Positions 18,301 to 29,086 of a stretch of 32,280 nucleotides of DNA are shown one piece after another. The stretch is taken from NCBI GenBank assembly GCA_005878095.1, contig VBNH01000091.1:1-32280 (forward strand), read 5' to 3'. Source of the stretch: Gammaproteobacteria bacterium. Lineage in GTDB: Bacteria; Pseudomonadota; Gammaproteobacteria; Steroidobacterales; Steroidobacteraceae. Each line of letters starts with the position of its first letter. Position 1 is the first letter of the stretch. The notes under the pieces were generated by a model. It made no database searches. It was not told the DNA's origin and saw nothing but the letters and a program-made list of their open reading frames with translations. Both the position numbers and the translations under genes were made by a program.

Positions 18301-19004
18301 CCGATCCGGGCGCTACCGGCAGCAGCGGGCCGCAGAGCCGACGCGAGGCGCCCGGGCGAGCGCTCGCGCTGTTCGATCTCGATGGCACCATCACGCGCCG
18401 TGATACGCTGCTGCCGTACCTGGCGGGCTTTCTGCTGCGCCACCCGCAGCGCCTCGTGCGCCTGCCGCGCCTGCTCCCGGCGCTGGCGCGCTTCCTGCTG
18501 CGGCGCGCCGATCGCGGCCAGCTGAAATCCGCGCTGCTGCAGGCGACGCTGGGGGGCTGTGGCCGCGCCGAGCTCGACGCCTGGACGGCGCACTTCGTAG
18601 CGGGGCTCCTCGGGCAGGGACTCCTCGGCGATGCCCTGGCGGCGATCGCCGGACACCGCCGCCGGGGCGATGTGCTGGCGCTCCTGAGCGCCAGCCCCGA
18701 TGTGTATGTCGCGGCCATCGGAGCGGCGCTCGGGTTCGGGGAAGTGCTGTGCACGGGAGTGGAGTGGGACGGGGACCGGCTGGTGGGCAGGCTCACGACC
18801 CCGAACCGTCGCGGTGTGGAGAAGGTGCGTTGTCTTGCGGACTTGCGCGCGCGCCATGCGCAGCTGCCGATCACCGCGTATGGCAACACGCACGCCGACC
18901 TCGCGCACCTCGGCCTGGCCGACCGGGGCGTTCTGGTAAATGGCAGCCGGCGCGCCCGGCGCGCGGCCCGGCGCGCCGGGGTCGACTGCCGCGTGTGGCG
19001 CTGA
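18297..19004 (+). CDS. HAD-IB family phosphatase (PgpC/SerB-like), non-canonical start
   Basis: A haloacid dehalogenase-type phosphatase resembling the PgpC / HAD-IB group; the substrate (phosphatidylglycerophosphate or phosphoserine-like) is not determined. Motif I LFDLDGT has the nucleophile and general-acid Asp (D27 and D29 if counted from 18297), motif II is [10 protein letters not shown], motif III a Lys in [10 protein letters not shown], and motif [13 protein letters not shown] with one conserved Asp. There is no ATG, GTG or TTG in frame before motif I; the first GTG (18456) would remove the catalytic Asp. I therefore place the start at CTG 18297, overlapping the acnA stop as CTGA (235 residues); CTG 18369 is an alternative. 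Coupled translation with acnA is likely. No frameshift explains the missing start. Confidence 0.75.
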
Positions 19005-19087
19005 AGCGTCGCGGTGCGCGAGCGCCGTGGCGAGAGCGCCGGTGACCTTTTGGCGCGCCGGCCGGTCTACTGCTCACGGAGGTTACC

Positions 19088-20035
19088 ATGCTCACGCGCG
19101 TGCCCCGGATCGCCCCATCCGAGATCACCCCGCCCGAGGTCTACTTCAACCGGCGCACGCTGCTGGCCGGCGCGCTTGCCGTGGTTGCGAGCGCCTCGCT
19201 CCCCGCCGGGGAAAGCGCGCCACCTGCCGAAAGCTCCCTCGTTTACCGGCGCAATCCGCAGTATTCCGTCAGCGAGCCGCCCAACAAGCTCGAGGAAATC
19301 GCCGGCTACAACAATTTCTACGAGTTCGGCACCGACAAGGAATCCCCGAGCGAAGTGGCGCACATGCTCAAGACCCGGCCCTGGAGCGTGGCGGTGCAGG
19401 GCGAGGCGGAGGTAACCGGCAATTTCGATCTGCAAGATCTGCTGAAGGGACAGGCGCTGGAGGAGCGCGTCTACCGATTCCGCTGCGTCGAGGCGTGGTC
19501 GCTGGTGGTGCCGTGGGTTGGCTTCCCGCTTAGCGGGCTGCTGGCGCGCTTCAAGCCCACCTCAAAGGCGAAGTACGTCAAATTCACCACGCTCTACGAT
19601 CCACGCCAGATGCCCGGACAGCGCTCATCGGTGCTCAACTGGCCCTATGTCGAGGGACTGCGCATCGACGAGGCGATGCATCCGCTCACCCTCATGGTGG
19701 TCGGGCTCTACGGCAGGGTTCTGCCCAACCAGGACGGGGCACCACTGCGGCTCATCGTGCCCTGGAAGTACGGCTTCAAGAGCATCAAGTCGATCGTGAG
19801 GATCGACTTCAGCGAGCACCAGCCGAACACGGCCTGGAATGTCGCGGCTCCGCAGGAGTACGGGTTCTACGCCAACGTCAACCCGCAGGTCGATCATCCG
19901 CGCTGGAGCCAGGCCAGCGAGCGCCGCATCGGCGCCCCGTTCCTGGCCGCACGGCAGCCGACGCTGCCCTTCAATGGCTACGCCGCGCAGGTCGCAAGCC
20001 TGTATCAGGGCATGGATCTGCGACGCTACTTTTGA
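19088..20035 (+). CDS. msrP: Periplasmic methionine sulfoxide reductase MsrP (molybdopterin catalytic subunit)
   Basis: Reduces methionine sulfoxide in envelope proteins with electrons from MsrQ. The 315-residue precursor has a twin-arginine signal ([16 protein letters not shown], Arg22-Arg23) for export of the folded molybdopterin enzyme. It also has the sulfite-oxidase-fold motif [10 protein letters not shown] with molybdenum-ligand Cys133. Further YedY-family segments are [48 protein letters not shown] and the conserved C-terminus [12 protein letters not shown] strong Shine-Dalgarno GGAGG (19078-19082) sets ATG 19088. The stop overlaps the msrQ start (TTGA), as usual for this operon. Confidence 0.96.
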   Translation: MLTRVPRIAPSEITPPEVYFNRRTLLAGALAVVASASLPAGESAPPAESSLVYRRNPQYSVSEPPNKLEEIAGYNNFYEFGTDKESPSEVAHMLKTRPWSVAVQGEAEVTGNFDLQDLLKGQALEERVYRFRCVEAWSLVVPWVGFPLSGLLARFKPTSKAKYVKFTTLYDPRQMPGQRSSVLNWPYVEGLRIDEAMHPLTLMVVGLYGRVLPNQDGAPLRLIVPWKYGFKSIKSIVRIDFSEHQPNTAWNVAAPQEYGFYANVNPQVDHPRWSQASERRIGAPFLAARQPTLPFNGYAAQVASLYQGMDLRRYF

Positions 20036-20715
20036 ACCTCACGCAGCGCTACCGCTATCTGTACAAGCCGCTCCTGTTCGCCGCGGGCGTGGCGCCGCTC
20101 GCCTGGATGATCTGCGGCGCGCTGCAGCTGTTCGGTGCCAGCCTGGGTGCCGACCCGGTGAAGAAGCTCGAGCACGAATGCGGCAAGACCGCGCTCAACT
20201 TCCTGCTGCTCACGCTCAGCGTGACCCCGGTGCGCGAGCTCACCGGCCTGCCGCAGCTGCTGCGGCTGCGGCGCATGCTCGGCTTGTTCGCGTTCTTCTA
20301 TGCCGTGGTGCACTTCAGCGCGTACCTGGTGCTCGATCTGGAGCTGAACTTCCGCCTGCTGGGGGCCGACATCGTCAAGCGCCCCTACATCACCATCGGC
20401 TTCAGCGCGCTGCTGCTGCTGCTGCCGCTCGCGCTCACTTCCACCAACGGCATGATGCGGCGCCTGGGCCGCCGCTGGCAGAGCCTGCACCGCCTCATCT
20501 ACCCGATCGCCGCTCTCGCGGTGTGGCATTTCTACTGGCAGGTGAAACGCGACGTGCGCGAGCCGCTGCTGTATGTGGGGATCCTCGCGCTGCTGCTGGC
20601 GTACCGCCTGCTGCGCTGGCGCGCGCGCGGCGCGCCGCGCGCCGCGCCTGCGACCGCGCCCGCCGCACAGCTCACATCGAGGTCCGGATCTGCCACAGCT
20701 CCGGAAAGAACTTGA
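20032..20715 (+). CDS. msrQ: MsrQ, membrane haem b subunit of the MsrPQ system
   Basis: An inner-membrane b-type cytochrome that passes electrons from the quinone pool or flavin reductase to MsrP. The 227-residue protein has about six hydrophobic helices. Candidate haem histidines are in [16 protein letters not shown] and in [19 protein letters not shown], and the family motif [19 protein letters not shown] is present. The start is TTG 20032, overlapping the msrP stop. The last about 27 residues are a low-complexity Ala/Pro/Ser tail that runs 44 bp into the 3' end of the convergent tryptophan dioxygenase gene. Confidence 0.94.
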   Translation: MNLTQRYRYLYKPLLFAAGVAPLAWMICGALQLFGASLGADPVKKLEHECGKTALNFLLLTLSVTPVRELTGLPQLLRLRRMLGLFAFFYAVVHFSAYLVLDLELNFRLLGADIVKRPYITIGFSALLLLLPLALTSTNGMMRRLGRRWQSLHRLIYPIAALAVWHFYWQVKRDVREPLLYVGILALLLAYRLLRWRARGAPRAAPATAPAAQLTSRSGSATAPERT

Positions 20716-21529
20716 GCTCCAGCGCCTTGGCGAGATAGGAAACGCCGCCGGTGCCGCCGGTGCCGGGCTTGTAGCCGATGATGCGCTCGACGGTTTTCAG
20801 GTGATGGCAGCGCCACAGCTGGAAGTTGTGGTCGAGATCCACCAGGCGCTCGGCGAGCTCGTACAGGTCCCAGCCCGTTTCCGCGTTGTGATACACGCCG
20901 AGCCAGGCGCCGGCCACCTGTTTGCTGGCCCGGTAGGGCTCGCTGAAATCCCGCGCCAGGTAGTCCTGCGGAATCCCGTAACCGCGGCGGCTGAGCAGGC
21001 GCAGCACCTCGTCGTACAGCGACGGTGAGGCGAGTGCGCGCTGCAGAGTCTCGTACGCGTGCGCATCGCGCTGGTGTACGGCGAGCATCTCGGCGTTCTT
21101 GTTGCCGAACAGGAACTCCAGCAGGCGGTACTGCAGGGACTGGAAGCCCGAGGAACGTCCCAGCGCGTTGCGAAACGCCGTGTACTCGAACGGCGTCATG
21201 GTCGACAGCACGTCCCACACCGAGATCAGCTGCGTCTGGGTGCGCGAGATGCGCGCCAGCATCTTCAGCGCCGGATCGAGGTCGTCGCGTCGCACGCACT
21301 CCAGCGCCGCGGTCAGCTCGTGCAGCATGAGGCGCATCCACAGCTCCGACACCTGGTGCACGACGATGAACAGCATCTCGTTGTGCTCGCTCGACAGCGG
21401 CTTTTGCGCGGCCAGGAGCTTGTCCAGCTGCAGGTATTCGCCGTAGGAGACCGAGGAACCGAGGTCCCAGTGCACCGCCTCGTCGGCAAGCTCTACGCGC
21501 TCGGATTTGTCGTATCGACGGGTAGTCAT
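20672..21529 (-). CDS. kynA: Tryptophan 2,3-dioxygenase
   Basis: A haem enzyme that opens the indole ring of L-tryptophan to N-formylkynurenine, the first step of the kynurenine pathway. The 285-residue protein has the family motifs SYGEYLQLDKLLAAQ, FIVVHQVSELWMRLMLHEL (substrate-binding His), MTPFEYTAFRNALGRSSGFQ and, near the end, WRCHHLKTVERIIGYKPGTG with the haem-ligand His. ATG 21529 is chosen because it gives the usual N-terminus and length; an upstream in-frame start (21565) would add 12 atypical residues. No Shine-Dalgarno is visible. Other kynurenine genes are not adjacent. Its 3' end overlaps that of msrQ by 44 bp. Confidence 0.96.
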   Translation of the reverse strand: MTTRRYDKSERVELADEAVHWDLGSSVSYGEYLQLDKLLAAQKPLSSEHNEMLFIVVHQVSELWMRLMLHELTAALECVRRDDLDPALKMLARISRTQTQLISVWDVLSTMTPFEYTAFRNALGRSSGFQSLQYRLLEFLFGNKNAEMLAVHQRDAHAYETLQRALASPSLYDEVLRLLSRRGYGIPQDYLARDFSEPYRASKQVAGAWLGVYHNAETGWDLYELAERLVDLDHNFQLWRCHHLKTVERIIGYKPGTGGTGGVSYLAKALELKFFPELWQIRTSM

Positions 21530-21537
21530 TGTGAGCG

Positions 21538-21543
21538 ATGGTA
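21538..21543 (-). promoter_or_regulatory. kynA: Weak candidate -10 of the tryptophan dioxygenase gene
   Basis: On the minus strand TACCAT (4 of 6) ends 8 nt before ATG 21529, with no Shine-Dalgarno between. This matches the close -10/start spacing seen at purB and other genes here, but the box itself is weak. Confidence 0.3.
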
Positions 21544-21583
21544 CACGTCGCGCGCCGCGCGGCAACTTGGCGAGCGCAAGGGC

Positions 21584-21614
21584 TTGACGCCCGCACCTGA
21601 AAGTCCGCTAGGAT
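21584..21614 (+). promoter_or_regulatory. Candidate sigma70-type promoter of the ABC-2 exporter operon
   Basis: TTGACG (21584-21589) and TAGGAT (21609-21614) are separated by 19 bp, slightly long for sigma70. They are followed by a 25-nt stretch to the GTG at 21640. This is the only pair in the window with a recognisable -35. Confidence 0.5.
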
Positions 21615-21639
21615 CGCGCGCCAGTGATCCGCGAATGCC

Positions 21640-22523
<884 letters not shown>

Positions 22524-22527
<4 letters not shown>

Positions 22528-23531
22528 TCAGGCGGCTGCTGTCGGTGCTGCACGCGCGCAACCTCGAATTCCTGCGCGACCGAGGCACGCTGGTGTTCAC
22601 GCTGCTGCTGCCGGTCACGCTGGTGATCGGCATGGGCTTCGTGTTCGGCGGCCCGGAGCGCCCGCTGTTCAAGGTCGGCGTGCTCGCCGGGCGGCTGGAC
22701 GGGCAGGCGCACCCGTTCCTGCACGAGCGCTACGTCGCGTTCATCACCCTGGCGGACGACGGCGCGGCGCTGCGCAAGGTCACACACCAGCAGGTCGACC
22801 TGCTGCTCGACCTGCGCCCGCCGGAGCGCTACTGGGTGAACACCGACTCTCCCAAGGGCTACATCGTGGAGAAGCTGTTGCTGGCGGCCGAGCCCGCCGC
22901 GGTCCGTGAGCCGGTGACCGGCGCCGCGGTGCGCTATGTCGACTGGCTGTTCCCGGGCATTCTCGGCATGAACATGATGTTCAGCTGCCTGTTCGGCGTC
23001 GGTTACGTGGTGCTGCGCTATCGCAAGAGCGGCTTCCTCAAGCGCCTGCACGCCACCCCACTCACCGCCTTCGAGTTCCTCAGCGCGCAGGTGCTCTCCC
23101 GCCTGGGGCTCATCCTGCTGGTCACGACGATCCTGTACGCCGGCATCGGCACCCTCATCGGCTTTCACAACGCCGGCAACCTGCTGTTGCTCGCCCTGGT
23201 GGGCGTCGTCGGCGCCCTGTCGATGATCGCCCTGGGGCTGACGATCGCGGCGCGCTTTTCCAGCGAGGAGCTGGTGGGCGGACTGCTCAACGTGCTCACC
23301 TGGCCGATGATGCTGCTGTCGGGGATCTGGTTCTCGCTCGAAGGATCACCGCGCTGGGTGCAATGGGTAGCGCATGCCTTCCCCCTCACCCACGTGCTCG
23401 ACGCCGCGCGCGCGGTGATGCTCGATGGCGCGGGCCTGCCGCAGATCGCGCCGAACCTGCTGTATCTGGCGGCCACCGCACTCGCGTTCCTCGCGTTCGG
23501 GGCCTGGTCCTTCCGTTGGCGCATCGAGTAG
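22524..23531 (+). CDS. ABC-2 type transporter permease
   Basis: The membrane partner of the preceding ATPase. The 335-residue protein has one N-terminal helix (about 23-42: LVFTLLLPVTLVIGMGFVFG), a soluble segment of about 100 residues, then five helices. These include FPGILGMNMMFSCLFGVGYV, the conserved FLKRLHATPLTAFEFL loop, and WPMMLLSGIWFSLEGSP, typical of ABC2_membrane permeases. It begins with an ATGA overlap and ends 8 nt before the threonine aldolase start, so the three genes are likely cotranscribed. Confidence 0.92.
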
Positions 23532-23539
23532 GAGACGGC

Positions 23540-24553
23540 GTGCGTTTCTACAGCGACAACACTGCCACGGCTTGCCCGGAGATCCTGGCGGCGCTCACTC
23601 AGGCCAACCAGGGGCTCGCGCTCGCCTACGGCGACGATCAATGGACGCAGCGCCTCGATGCGGCTCTCGGCGGCTTCTTCGGCGCCGAGGTACGCGCCTT
23701 CGCGGTCGCGACCGGCACCGCCGCCAACGCCCTGAGCCTCGCGACGCTCTCGCCCCCCTACGGCGCCATCTACGGCCACGAAGAGGCGCACATCGCCACC
23801 GACGAATGCGGCGCGCCGGGCTTTTTCTCCGGCGGCGCGCAGCTCGTGCCGCTGCCGGGTGCCGCCGGCAAGCTCACACTCGAGGCCCTGCAGCTCGCGC
23901 TCGACGCGCACCCGGCCTCGGTACACACAGTGCAACCGGCGGCGCTGTCGCTCACGCAGGCCACCGAGCTTGGTACCGTGTACCGGCCGGCCGAGATTGC
24001 CGCGCTCAGCAACCTCGCGCACCAGCGCGGCCTCAGGGTGCACATGGATGGCGCGCGCTTTGCCAACGCGGTGGCATTCCTCGACTGTCATCCCGCCGAG
24101 GTGACCTGGCGAGCGGGGGTGGACGTGCTGTCGTTCGGCGCCACCAAGAACGGCGCGCTGGCTGCCGAGGCGGTAGTGTTCTTCGATTCCGATCTGGTGC
24201 GGGATTTCGAGCTGCGGCGCAAGCGCGCCGGACATCTGCTGTCGAAATCGCGCTACGTCGCCGCGCAGCTGCTGGCGTACGTGGAAACCGGAGTCTGGAA
24301 GCGCAACGCGCAGCGCACCAACCGCCTGGCGCAGGACATCGGCCGCGCCGCGGCCGCGAGCCTCATGCACCCGGTGCAGGCGAACGAAGTGTTCGTGAAA
24401 CTCGGCGTGCAGCGTCGCCAGGCGCTGCGCGCCGCCGGCTTCGAGTTCTACGACTGGGGCGCGGAGGGCGCCGGCGCGGCGCGCTTCGTGGTCTCCTGGG
24501 ACCAGCCGGATGCGGACGTGCCGGCGCTGTGCGCGGCGCTCGGGCGGTTGTGA
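23540..24553 (+). CDS. Low-specificity threonine aldolase-family protein (PLP-dependent)
   Basis: A fold-type I PLP enzyme predicted to cleave L-threonine or L-allo-threonine to glycine and acetaldehyde. The 337-residue protein starts RFYSDNTATACPEIL and shows GDDQWTQRLD, AVATGTAANALSL (cofactor phosphate site), HMDGARFANAV (Asp to the pyridine nitrogen) and SFGATKNGALAAEAVVF with the Schiff-base Lys. The start is GTG 23540, with GGAG at 23531-23534 overlapping the permease stop. An upstream frame opening from 23363 lies inside the permease and has no support. Its placement after an ABC exporter is unusual for this family. Confidence 0.92.
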   Translation: MRFYSDNTATACPEILAALTQANQGLALAYGDDQWTQRLDAALGGFFGAEVRAFAVATGTAANALSLATLSPPYGAIYGHEEAHIATDECGAPGFFSGGAQLVPLPGAAGKLTLEALQLALDAHPASVHTVQPAALSLTQATELGTVYRPAEIAALSNLAHQRGLRVHMDGARFANAVAFLDCHPAEVTWRAGVDVLSFGATKNGALAAEAVVFFDSDLVRDFELRRKRAGHLLSKSRYVAAQLLAYVETGVWKRNAQRTNRLAQDIGRAAAASLMHPVQANEVFVKLGVQRRQALRAAGFEFYDWGAEGAGAARFVVSWDQPDADVPALCAALGRL

Positions 24554-24575
24554 GCGCCGCCGCAGGCGGCGGCGC
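24554..24575. terminator. Perfect GC hairpin between convergent genes, possible bidirectional terminator
   Basis: GCGCCGCCG-CAGG-CGGCGGCGC is a perfect 9-bp stem with a 4-nt loop. It starts at the base after the threonine aldolase stop and lies 33 bp from the facing permease stop. It has no T-tract on either side, so it is not a canonical intrinsic terminator; it could stall polymerase or block 3' exonucleases. Confidence 0.5.
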
Positions 24576-24608
24576 CGGTGCCGGCTCGGCCCGCCTGGGC
24601 ACCGTCCT

Positions 24609-25787
24609 TCAGAGCTCGCGCAGGCTGGTCGACACCGGCAGGCGCGCGGCGCGAATCGCCGGCAGCAGCCCGCCGATCATCCCGATGAGCACCGCGATGA
24701 TCAGTCCGCGCGCCACCAGCTCGGGGGTCACCTTGAAATTGAACACCACCTGCGTGAAGTTCTGCCCGAGGGTGGACACCGAGAGACCGTTGAACAGCAG
24801 GTAAGCGATCAGCGCGCCGAGCAGCGCGCCGGCCAGCGCCAGCAGCAGCGCCTCGATCATCACCGAGATCAGCACCGGCAGCCCGCCGAAGCCGATCGCC
24901 CGCAGGGTGGCGATTTCCTTGCCGCGCGCCGCGACCGCGGCGTACATGCTGTTGAGCGCCGCGAACACCGCGCCCAGTCCCATGATGATGGTCACCACAC
25001 CGGCCAGGAAGCCGATGGTCTTGCGGAACTGCCTGGTCTGGCCGCTGAAATAGTCCTGCTCGCGAAGCACGTCGAGCGTCAGGCGCGGCTCCGCGGCGAC
25101 GGCGCTCTTGAGTCTGGCGAGGCCGTCGGCACCGTCGAGTGCCGCGAGCACCGAGCTCGAGCCGATGCGCCCGAAGGTGGAGCGCGCTACGTTGATGTCG
25201 GTCCACATCTCGCTGTCATGGGCGTCGCCGCACGCGAATACCCCCACCACGGTCCACTCCGAGCCGCGCATGCGTATCACGCGGCCGATCTCCGCCCCCT
25301 GGAACTGGCGCAGGACCCCCTGCCCGACGATCAGCTCCCGCAGGCCCGGCGTGAAGCGCCGGCCGGCGATGATCTTCAGCTGCGGGCGCAGCGCAAAAGC
25401 CGTGGGCTCGACCCCGCGCATAGTGATGTTGGCGCCGTTCTTGACGTCGTCCTTGCGAACCAGCTCGGCGATCACCATCAGCTCGGCCGAAGCGAGCGGT
25501 TTGCCGTCGGCGCCGGCACGAATGCCAGGCTGCTGCTCGATCAGGTCGGTGGAAACGCGGTCGAAGGCCGAGTTCAGCTCCGCATCCGACCCACCGCGCA
25601 GTATGAGCGCCGCGTCGCTGCGGCCGGTGGCCCTGAGCGTACTCTCGAAGCCGGCAGCCATCGCCAGCAAGGCCGTGAACACCGCCACCACGCCGGCGAG
25701 GCCGATGACGATGACCAGCGAGGAGCCCCAGCGCTCGGGGATGCTGCGGATGTTGATGCCCGTGATGGCGAGAGCCTGACTCAACAC
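24609..25787 (-). CDS. MacB/FtsX-type ABC transporter permease (second permease)
   Basis: A 392-residue inner-membrane permease of the MacB/FtsX (type VII) fold. It has a first helix at about 22-44, a large periplasmic domain (about 45-265) and three C-terminal helices, with FtsX-family features such as AARGKEIATLRAIGFG before helix 3 and LLPAIRAARLPV at the end. The start is GTG 25787, set by AGGAG 8 nt upstream; the longer open frame further upstream lies in the preceding permease and is not supported. It is the last gene of the fusion protein-ATPase-permease-permease run and differs clearly in sequence from the first permease, suggesting a heterodimer. Confidence 0.9.
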   Translation of the reverse strand: MLSQALAITGINIRSIPERWGSSLVIVIGLAGVVAVFTALLAMAAGFESTLRATGRSDAALILRGGSDAELNSAFDRVSTDLIEQQPGIRAGADGKPLASAELMVIAELVRKDDVKNGANITMRGVEPTAFALRPQLKIIAGRRFTPGLRELIVGQGVLRQFQGAEIGRVIRMRGSEWTVVGVFACGDAHDSEMWTDINVARSTFGRIGSSSVLAALDGADGLARLKSAVAAEPRLTLDVLREQDYFSGQTRQFRKTIGFLAGVVTIIMGLGAVFAALNSMYAAVAARGKEIATLRAIGFGGLPVLISVMIEALLLALAGALLGALIAYLLFNGLSVSTLGQNFTQVVFNFKVTPELVARGLIIAVLIGMIGGLLPAIRAARLPVSTSLREL

Positions 25788-25816
25788 GATACGATCTCCT
25801 TGGGCCCTGCGGCCGG

Positions 25817-26977
25817 TCAGCGGCCGGCCAGCGCATCGACGATCCTGAGGCGCCGCGCCCGCAGCGCCGGCAGCAGCCCGACCGCGATGCTCATGAGCAC
25901 GATGGCCGCGATTCCGATCAGCCACACCGACACATCGAGCCGCAGCTGGAACTGCCCGCCGGTGCCCTTCTCGATCATGGCGCCACCTATCGAGGCCAGC
26001 GCCAGGCCGAGCAGGCCGCCGCACAGGCACAGCGCAAACGCCTCGGCGAGCACGAAGCCGAGCACGCTGCCGTCGGGGAACCCGAGGGTCTTGAGCACCG
26101 CAAGCTCCGGTATGCGCTCGCGCACGCTCTGCGCCATGGTGTTGCCGACTACCAGCAGCAGCGTGAAGAACACCGCGAACAGGATCCAGCGCACGATGAG
26201 GCCGATGTCGCCGATCTGCTTGACGAAGCTGATGTTGAAGTCCTTCTCGGTTTGCGTCTTGGTCTCATCCGGGGAATTCTCGAACATCGCATCCACGGTC
26301 CTGCTGACCGCCCGCGCCTGACCGGCATCCGTGAGCTTGAGAATGAAGAAGTTGGTGCGGCCCTTGACGCCGAACTGGTTGGCCTCGTCGAAATAATCCT
26401 GTTGGATGAACGCCAGGTTGGTGCGCTTCTTCCACTCCTCATCCTTGCCGTCGAAGATGCCGACCAGATCGAAGGTCCAGGCCTTGCTGCCGTTTTTCTG
26501 CGGCCAGATGTTCGAGGCGATCGGGATCTTCTGGCCGATCTTCCAGCCGAGCTGGCCGGCCAGCTGCTTGCCCACGATCATGCCGGTGCGCGTGCTGGCG
26601 AATGCCTGCCACTGGGCGTCGGACATCACCCACTCCGGATAGACATCGCGATAACGCTGCGGATCGAGTGAAAACATGATCAGCGGGGTGTTTTGCTGCC
26701 ACACGCCGCCGAACCATTGCTGGTAGGCGACGCGTGCCACCCCGGGGATGGCCTCGAGCTTCGGCACCATGCTGAGCGGCAGGGGGCTGGTGAAGGACAC
26801 GCGCGCCTGCACCATCAGGCGCGTGGCGCCGACGAAATCCGCGCCGGCGTTGAAGATGGTATTCACCGACTGCAGCAGGCCGAACAGCAGGAATGCCATG
26901 ATCACCGACAGCAAAGTGAGGATGGTGCGCGTGCGCTTGCGGAACAGATTGGCGATGACGAAGCCGCTCCTGGTCAT
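25817..26977 (-). CDS. MacB/FtsX-type ABC transporter permease (first permease)
   Basis: A 386-residue permease with the MacB/FtsX layout. Helix 1 lies at about 15-37 (RTRTILTLLSVIMAFLLFGL), followed by a periplasmic domain of about 220 residues with WFGGVWQQNTPLIMFSLDP-type MacB_PCD features. Three C-terminal helices follow, with SVRERIPELAVLKTLGFPDG before helix 3 and LLPALRARRLRIVDAL at the end. ATG 26977 lies 13 nt after the ATPase stop. It is separated by 29 nt from the second permease. It probably couples ATP hydrolysis to lipid, peptide or drug export through the fusion protein; the substrate is unknown. Confidence 0.91.
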   Translation of the reverse strand: MTRSGFVIANLFRKRTRTILTLLSVIMAFLLFGLLQSVNTIFNAGADFVGATRLMVQARVSFTSPLPLSMVPKLEAIPGVARVAYQQWFGGVWQQNTPLIMFSLDPQRYRDVYPEWVMSDAQWQAFASTRTGMIVGKQLAGQLGWKIGQKIPIASNIWPQKNGSKAWTFDLVGIFDGKDEEWKKRTNLAFIQQDYFDEANQFGVKGRTNFFILKLTDAGQARAVSRTVDAMFENSPDETKTQTEKDFNISFVKQIGDIGLIVRWILFAVFFTLLLVVGNTMAQSVRERIPELAVLKTLGFPDGSVLGFVLAEAFALCLCGGLLGLALASIGGAMIEKGTGGQFQLRLDVSVWLIGIAAIVLMSIAVGLLPALRARRLRIVDALAGR

Positions 26978-26990
26978 GGCGAGTGCCGCA

Positions 26991-27677
<687 letters not shown>

Positions 27678-27737
27678 AGCAGCCTCAGCTCTCAGCTCAA
27701 TGAGGAAGGACGAATGGGTGGTGGGCTGGACGATCGA

Positions 27738-28988
27738 TCACGGCCTGGCGGCGGTCGCAGCCGCATCGTCCTTGAGTCCCGCCGGCGCGTCGACGATCAC
27801 CGCCTCCCCGGGGCTCACGCCGGCCAGCACCTGGCGTGAATCGCCGATCGCGCCGCCGAGGGTGACCGTGCGACGCTGCGCCCTGCGCTCCTTCAGCACG
27901 AACACGACGTCCCGGTCGCCTTCCTTGCGCAGGGCGGCGGCCGGCACCAGCACGCCCCGCGGTCGCTCCTCGGTGCGTGCGGCGGGCTTGTGCTCCTCGA
28001 GGAACGACACGCGCGCACCCATGTCCGGCACGATGCGCGCATCCTTGGCGTCGAGGCCGATGCGCACCTTCACGGTCGCCTTGGAACGATCGGCGGTCGG
28101 AATGATGGCAATGACATGCGAGGGAATTCTCCAGTCCGGATAGGCGTTCAACACCGACTCCACCGGTTGCCCCGGCTGCACGCGGTTGATGTACGCCTCG
28201 TTGACGTCGACCTCGATCTCGAGTGAATCCATGTCGACGATCGTGCCGATACCGGTGCGCGTGAAGCCACCGCCCGCGGAGAACGGCGAGACGATCTCCC
28301 CCACCTGGGCGGCCTTCGCGATCACCACGCCCGTGAACGGTGCGCGCACCGTGCAATAGTCGAGTTGCACCTGCGCCGAGCGCACACTGGCCGCGGCGAG
28401 CTCGATCTGCCTGCGCTGCCCCTGCACCTGGGCCGCTCCGGTCTCGACCTGGGTGCGCGCCTGCTCCACGGCCTGCTGTGACACGAGCTTGCGCTCCAGC
28501 AGATCCTCGGCGCGTTTCACGTCGCGTTCGCTCTGCGCCAGCTGCGCCTCATATTGCACCAGCAACGCCCGTGCCGAATTCAATTGCGCCTGCGCCTGCG
28601 CCAGCGCCGCGCGCTGCGCGGTGTCCTCCAGGCGTCCGAGCACCTGCCCCGACTTGACGTGATCGCCCTCCTCGATCAGCACTTCGGTCAGGGTGCCGGT
28701 AATCTGCGCCGAAACGGTCGCCTCGCGGCGCGCGGTGACATAGCCGGTGGCATCGAGCACCGAGGCGTTGGCGGCCCCGCCGGCGATCGGCTGCGCCATC
28801 ACCGTGCGCACCGGCAGCGCCGCGCCGCCGGTCAGGCCAAACCAGGCGCCGGCGGCGAGCAGCGCGATGAGCACCAGCACGCCGCCGGCGATCCAGCGGC
28901 GACGCCTGGGATCGGAACCGTCGTCCCGCTGGGTGCGGTCGATGCGCAGCTGTCCCAACAGCGCCTGGTTTTCCGTGTCCGGTGGCAT
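27738..28988 (-). CDS. Periplasmic adaptor (membrane fusion protein, MacA/HlyD type)
   Basis: The adaptor that links an inner-membrane ABC permease to an outer-membrane channel. The 416-residue protein has a cytoplasmic tail, one helix at about 32-52 (WIAGGVLVLIALLAAGAWFG), a split biotinyl-lipoyl domain (GYVTARREATVSAQITGTL and later YCTVRAPFTGVVIAK), and a long coiled-coil hairpin (about 120-205, rich in Ala/Gln/Glu). Beta-barrel and membrane-proximal domains follow. ATG 28988 lacks a Shine-Dalgarno and is preceded at 7 nt by TATGAT. No TolC-like gene is in the window. It is the first gene of the four-gene exporter unit. Confidence 0.92.
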   Translation of the reverse strand: MPPDTENQALLGQLRIDRTQRDDGSDPRRRRWIAGGVLVLIALLAAGAWFGLTGGAALPVRTVMAQPIAGGAANASVLDATGYVTARREATVSAQITGTLTEVLIEEGDHVKSGQVLGRLEDTAQRAALAQAQAQLNSARALLVQYEAQLAQSERDVKRAEDLLERKLVSQQAVEQARTQVETGAAQVQGQRRQIELAAASVRSAQVQLDYCTVRAPFTGVVIAKAAQVGEIVSPFSAGGGFTRTGIGTIVDMDSLEIEVDVNEAYINRVQPGQPVESVLNAYPDWRIPSHVIAIIPTADRSKATVKVRIGLDAKDARIVPDMGARVSFLEEHKPAARTEERPRGVLVPAAALRKEGDRDVVFVLKERRAQRRTVTLGGAIGDSRQVLAGVSPGEAVIVDAPAGLKDDAAATAARP

Positions 28989-28995
28989 CGATCAC

Positions 28996-29001
28996 ATCAT
29001 A
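28996..29001 (-). promoter_or_regulatory. Candidate -10 of the exporter operon, close to the start codon
   Basis: On the minus strand TATGAT (5 of 6) ends 7 nt before ATG 28988, and no Shine-Dalgarno lies between. Transcription would begin essentially at the start codon. No -35 is recognisable. Confidence 0.45.
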
Positions 29002-29086
29002 CAGCGCACGCCGCAGCGCATCCCCGGAGCCGCTGCCGGCGGCGCATGACAAGTGTCGCACCGCGCGCGGCGCGCCGCCTTGGCTC

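Noticed and set aside
23363..23539. Extended N-terminus of the threonine aldolase starting within the permease gene
   Set aside because: The extra residues are Arg/Ala-rich, lie entirely out of frame inside the permease, and the family N-terminus begins exactly after GTG 23540 with a good Shine-Dalgarno.
24510..26321. Open frame of about 600 codons on the plus strand opposite the permease genes
   Set aside because: It runs across two conserved minus-strand genes; composition is typical of a GC-driven shadow frame. Similar long antisense frames opposite acnA, purB, fumC and mnmA were rejected for the same reason.
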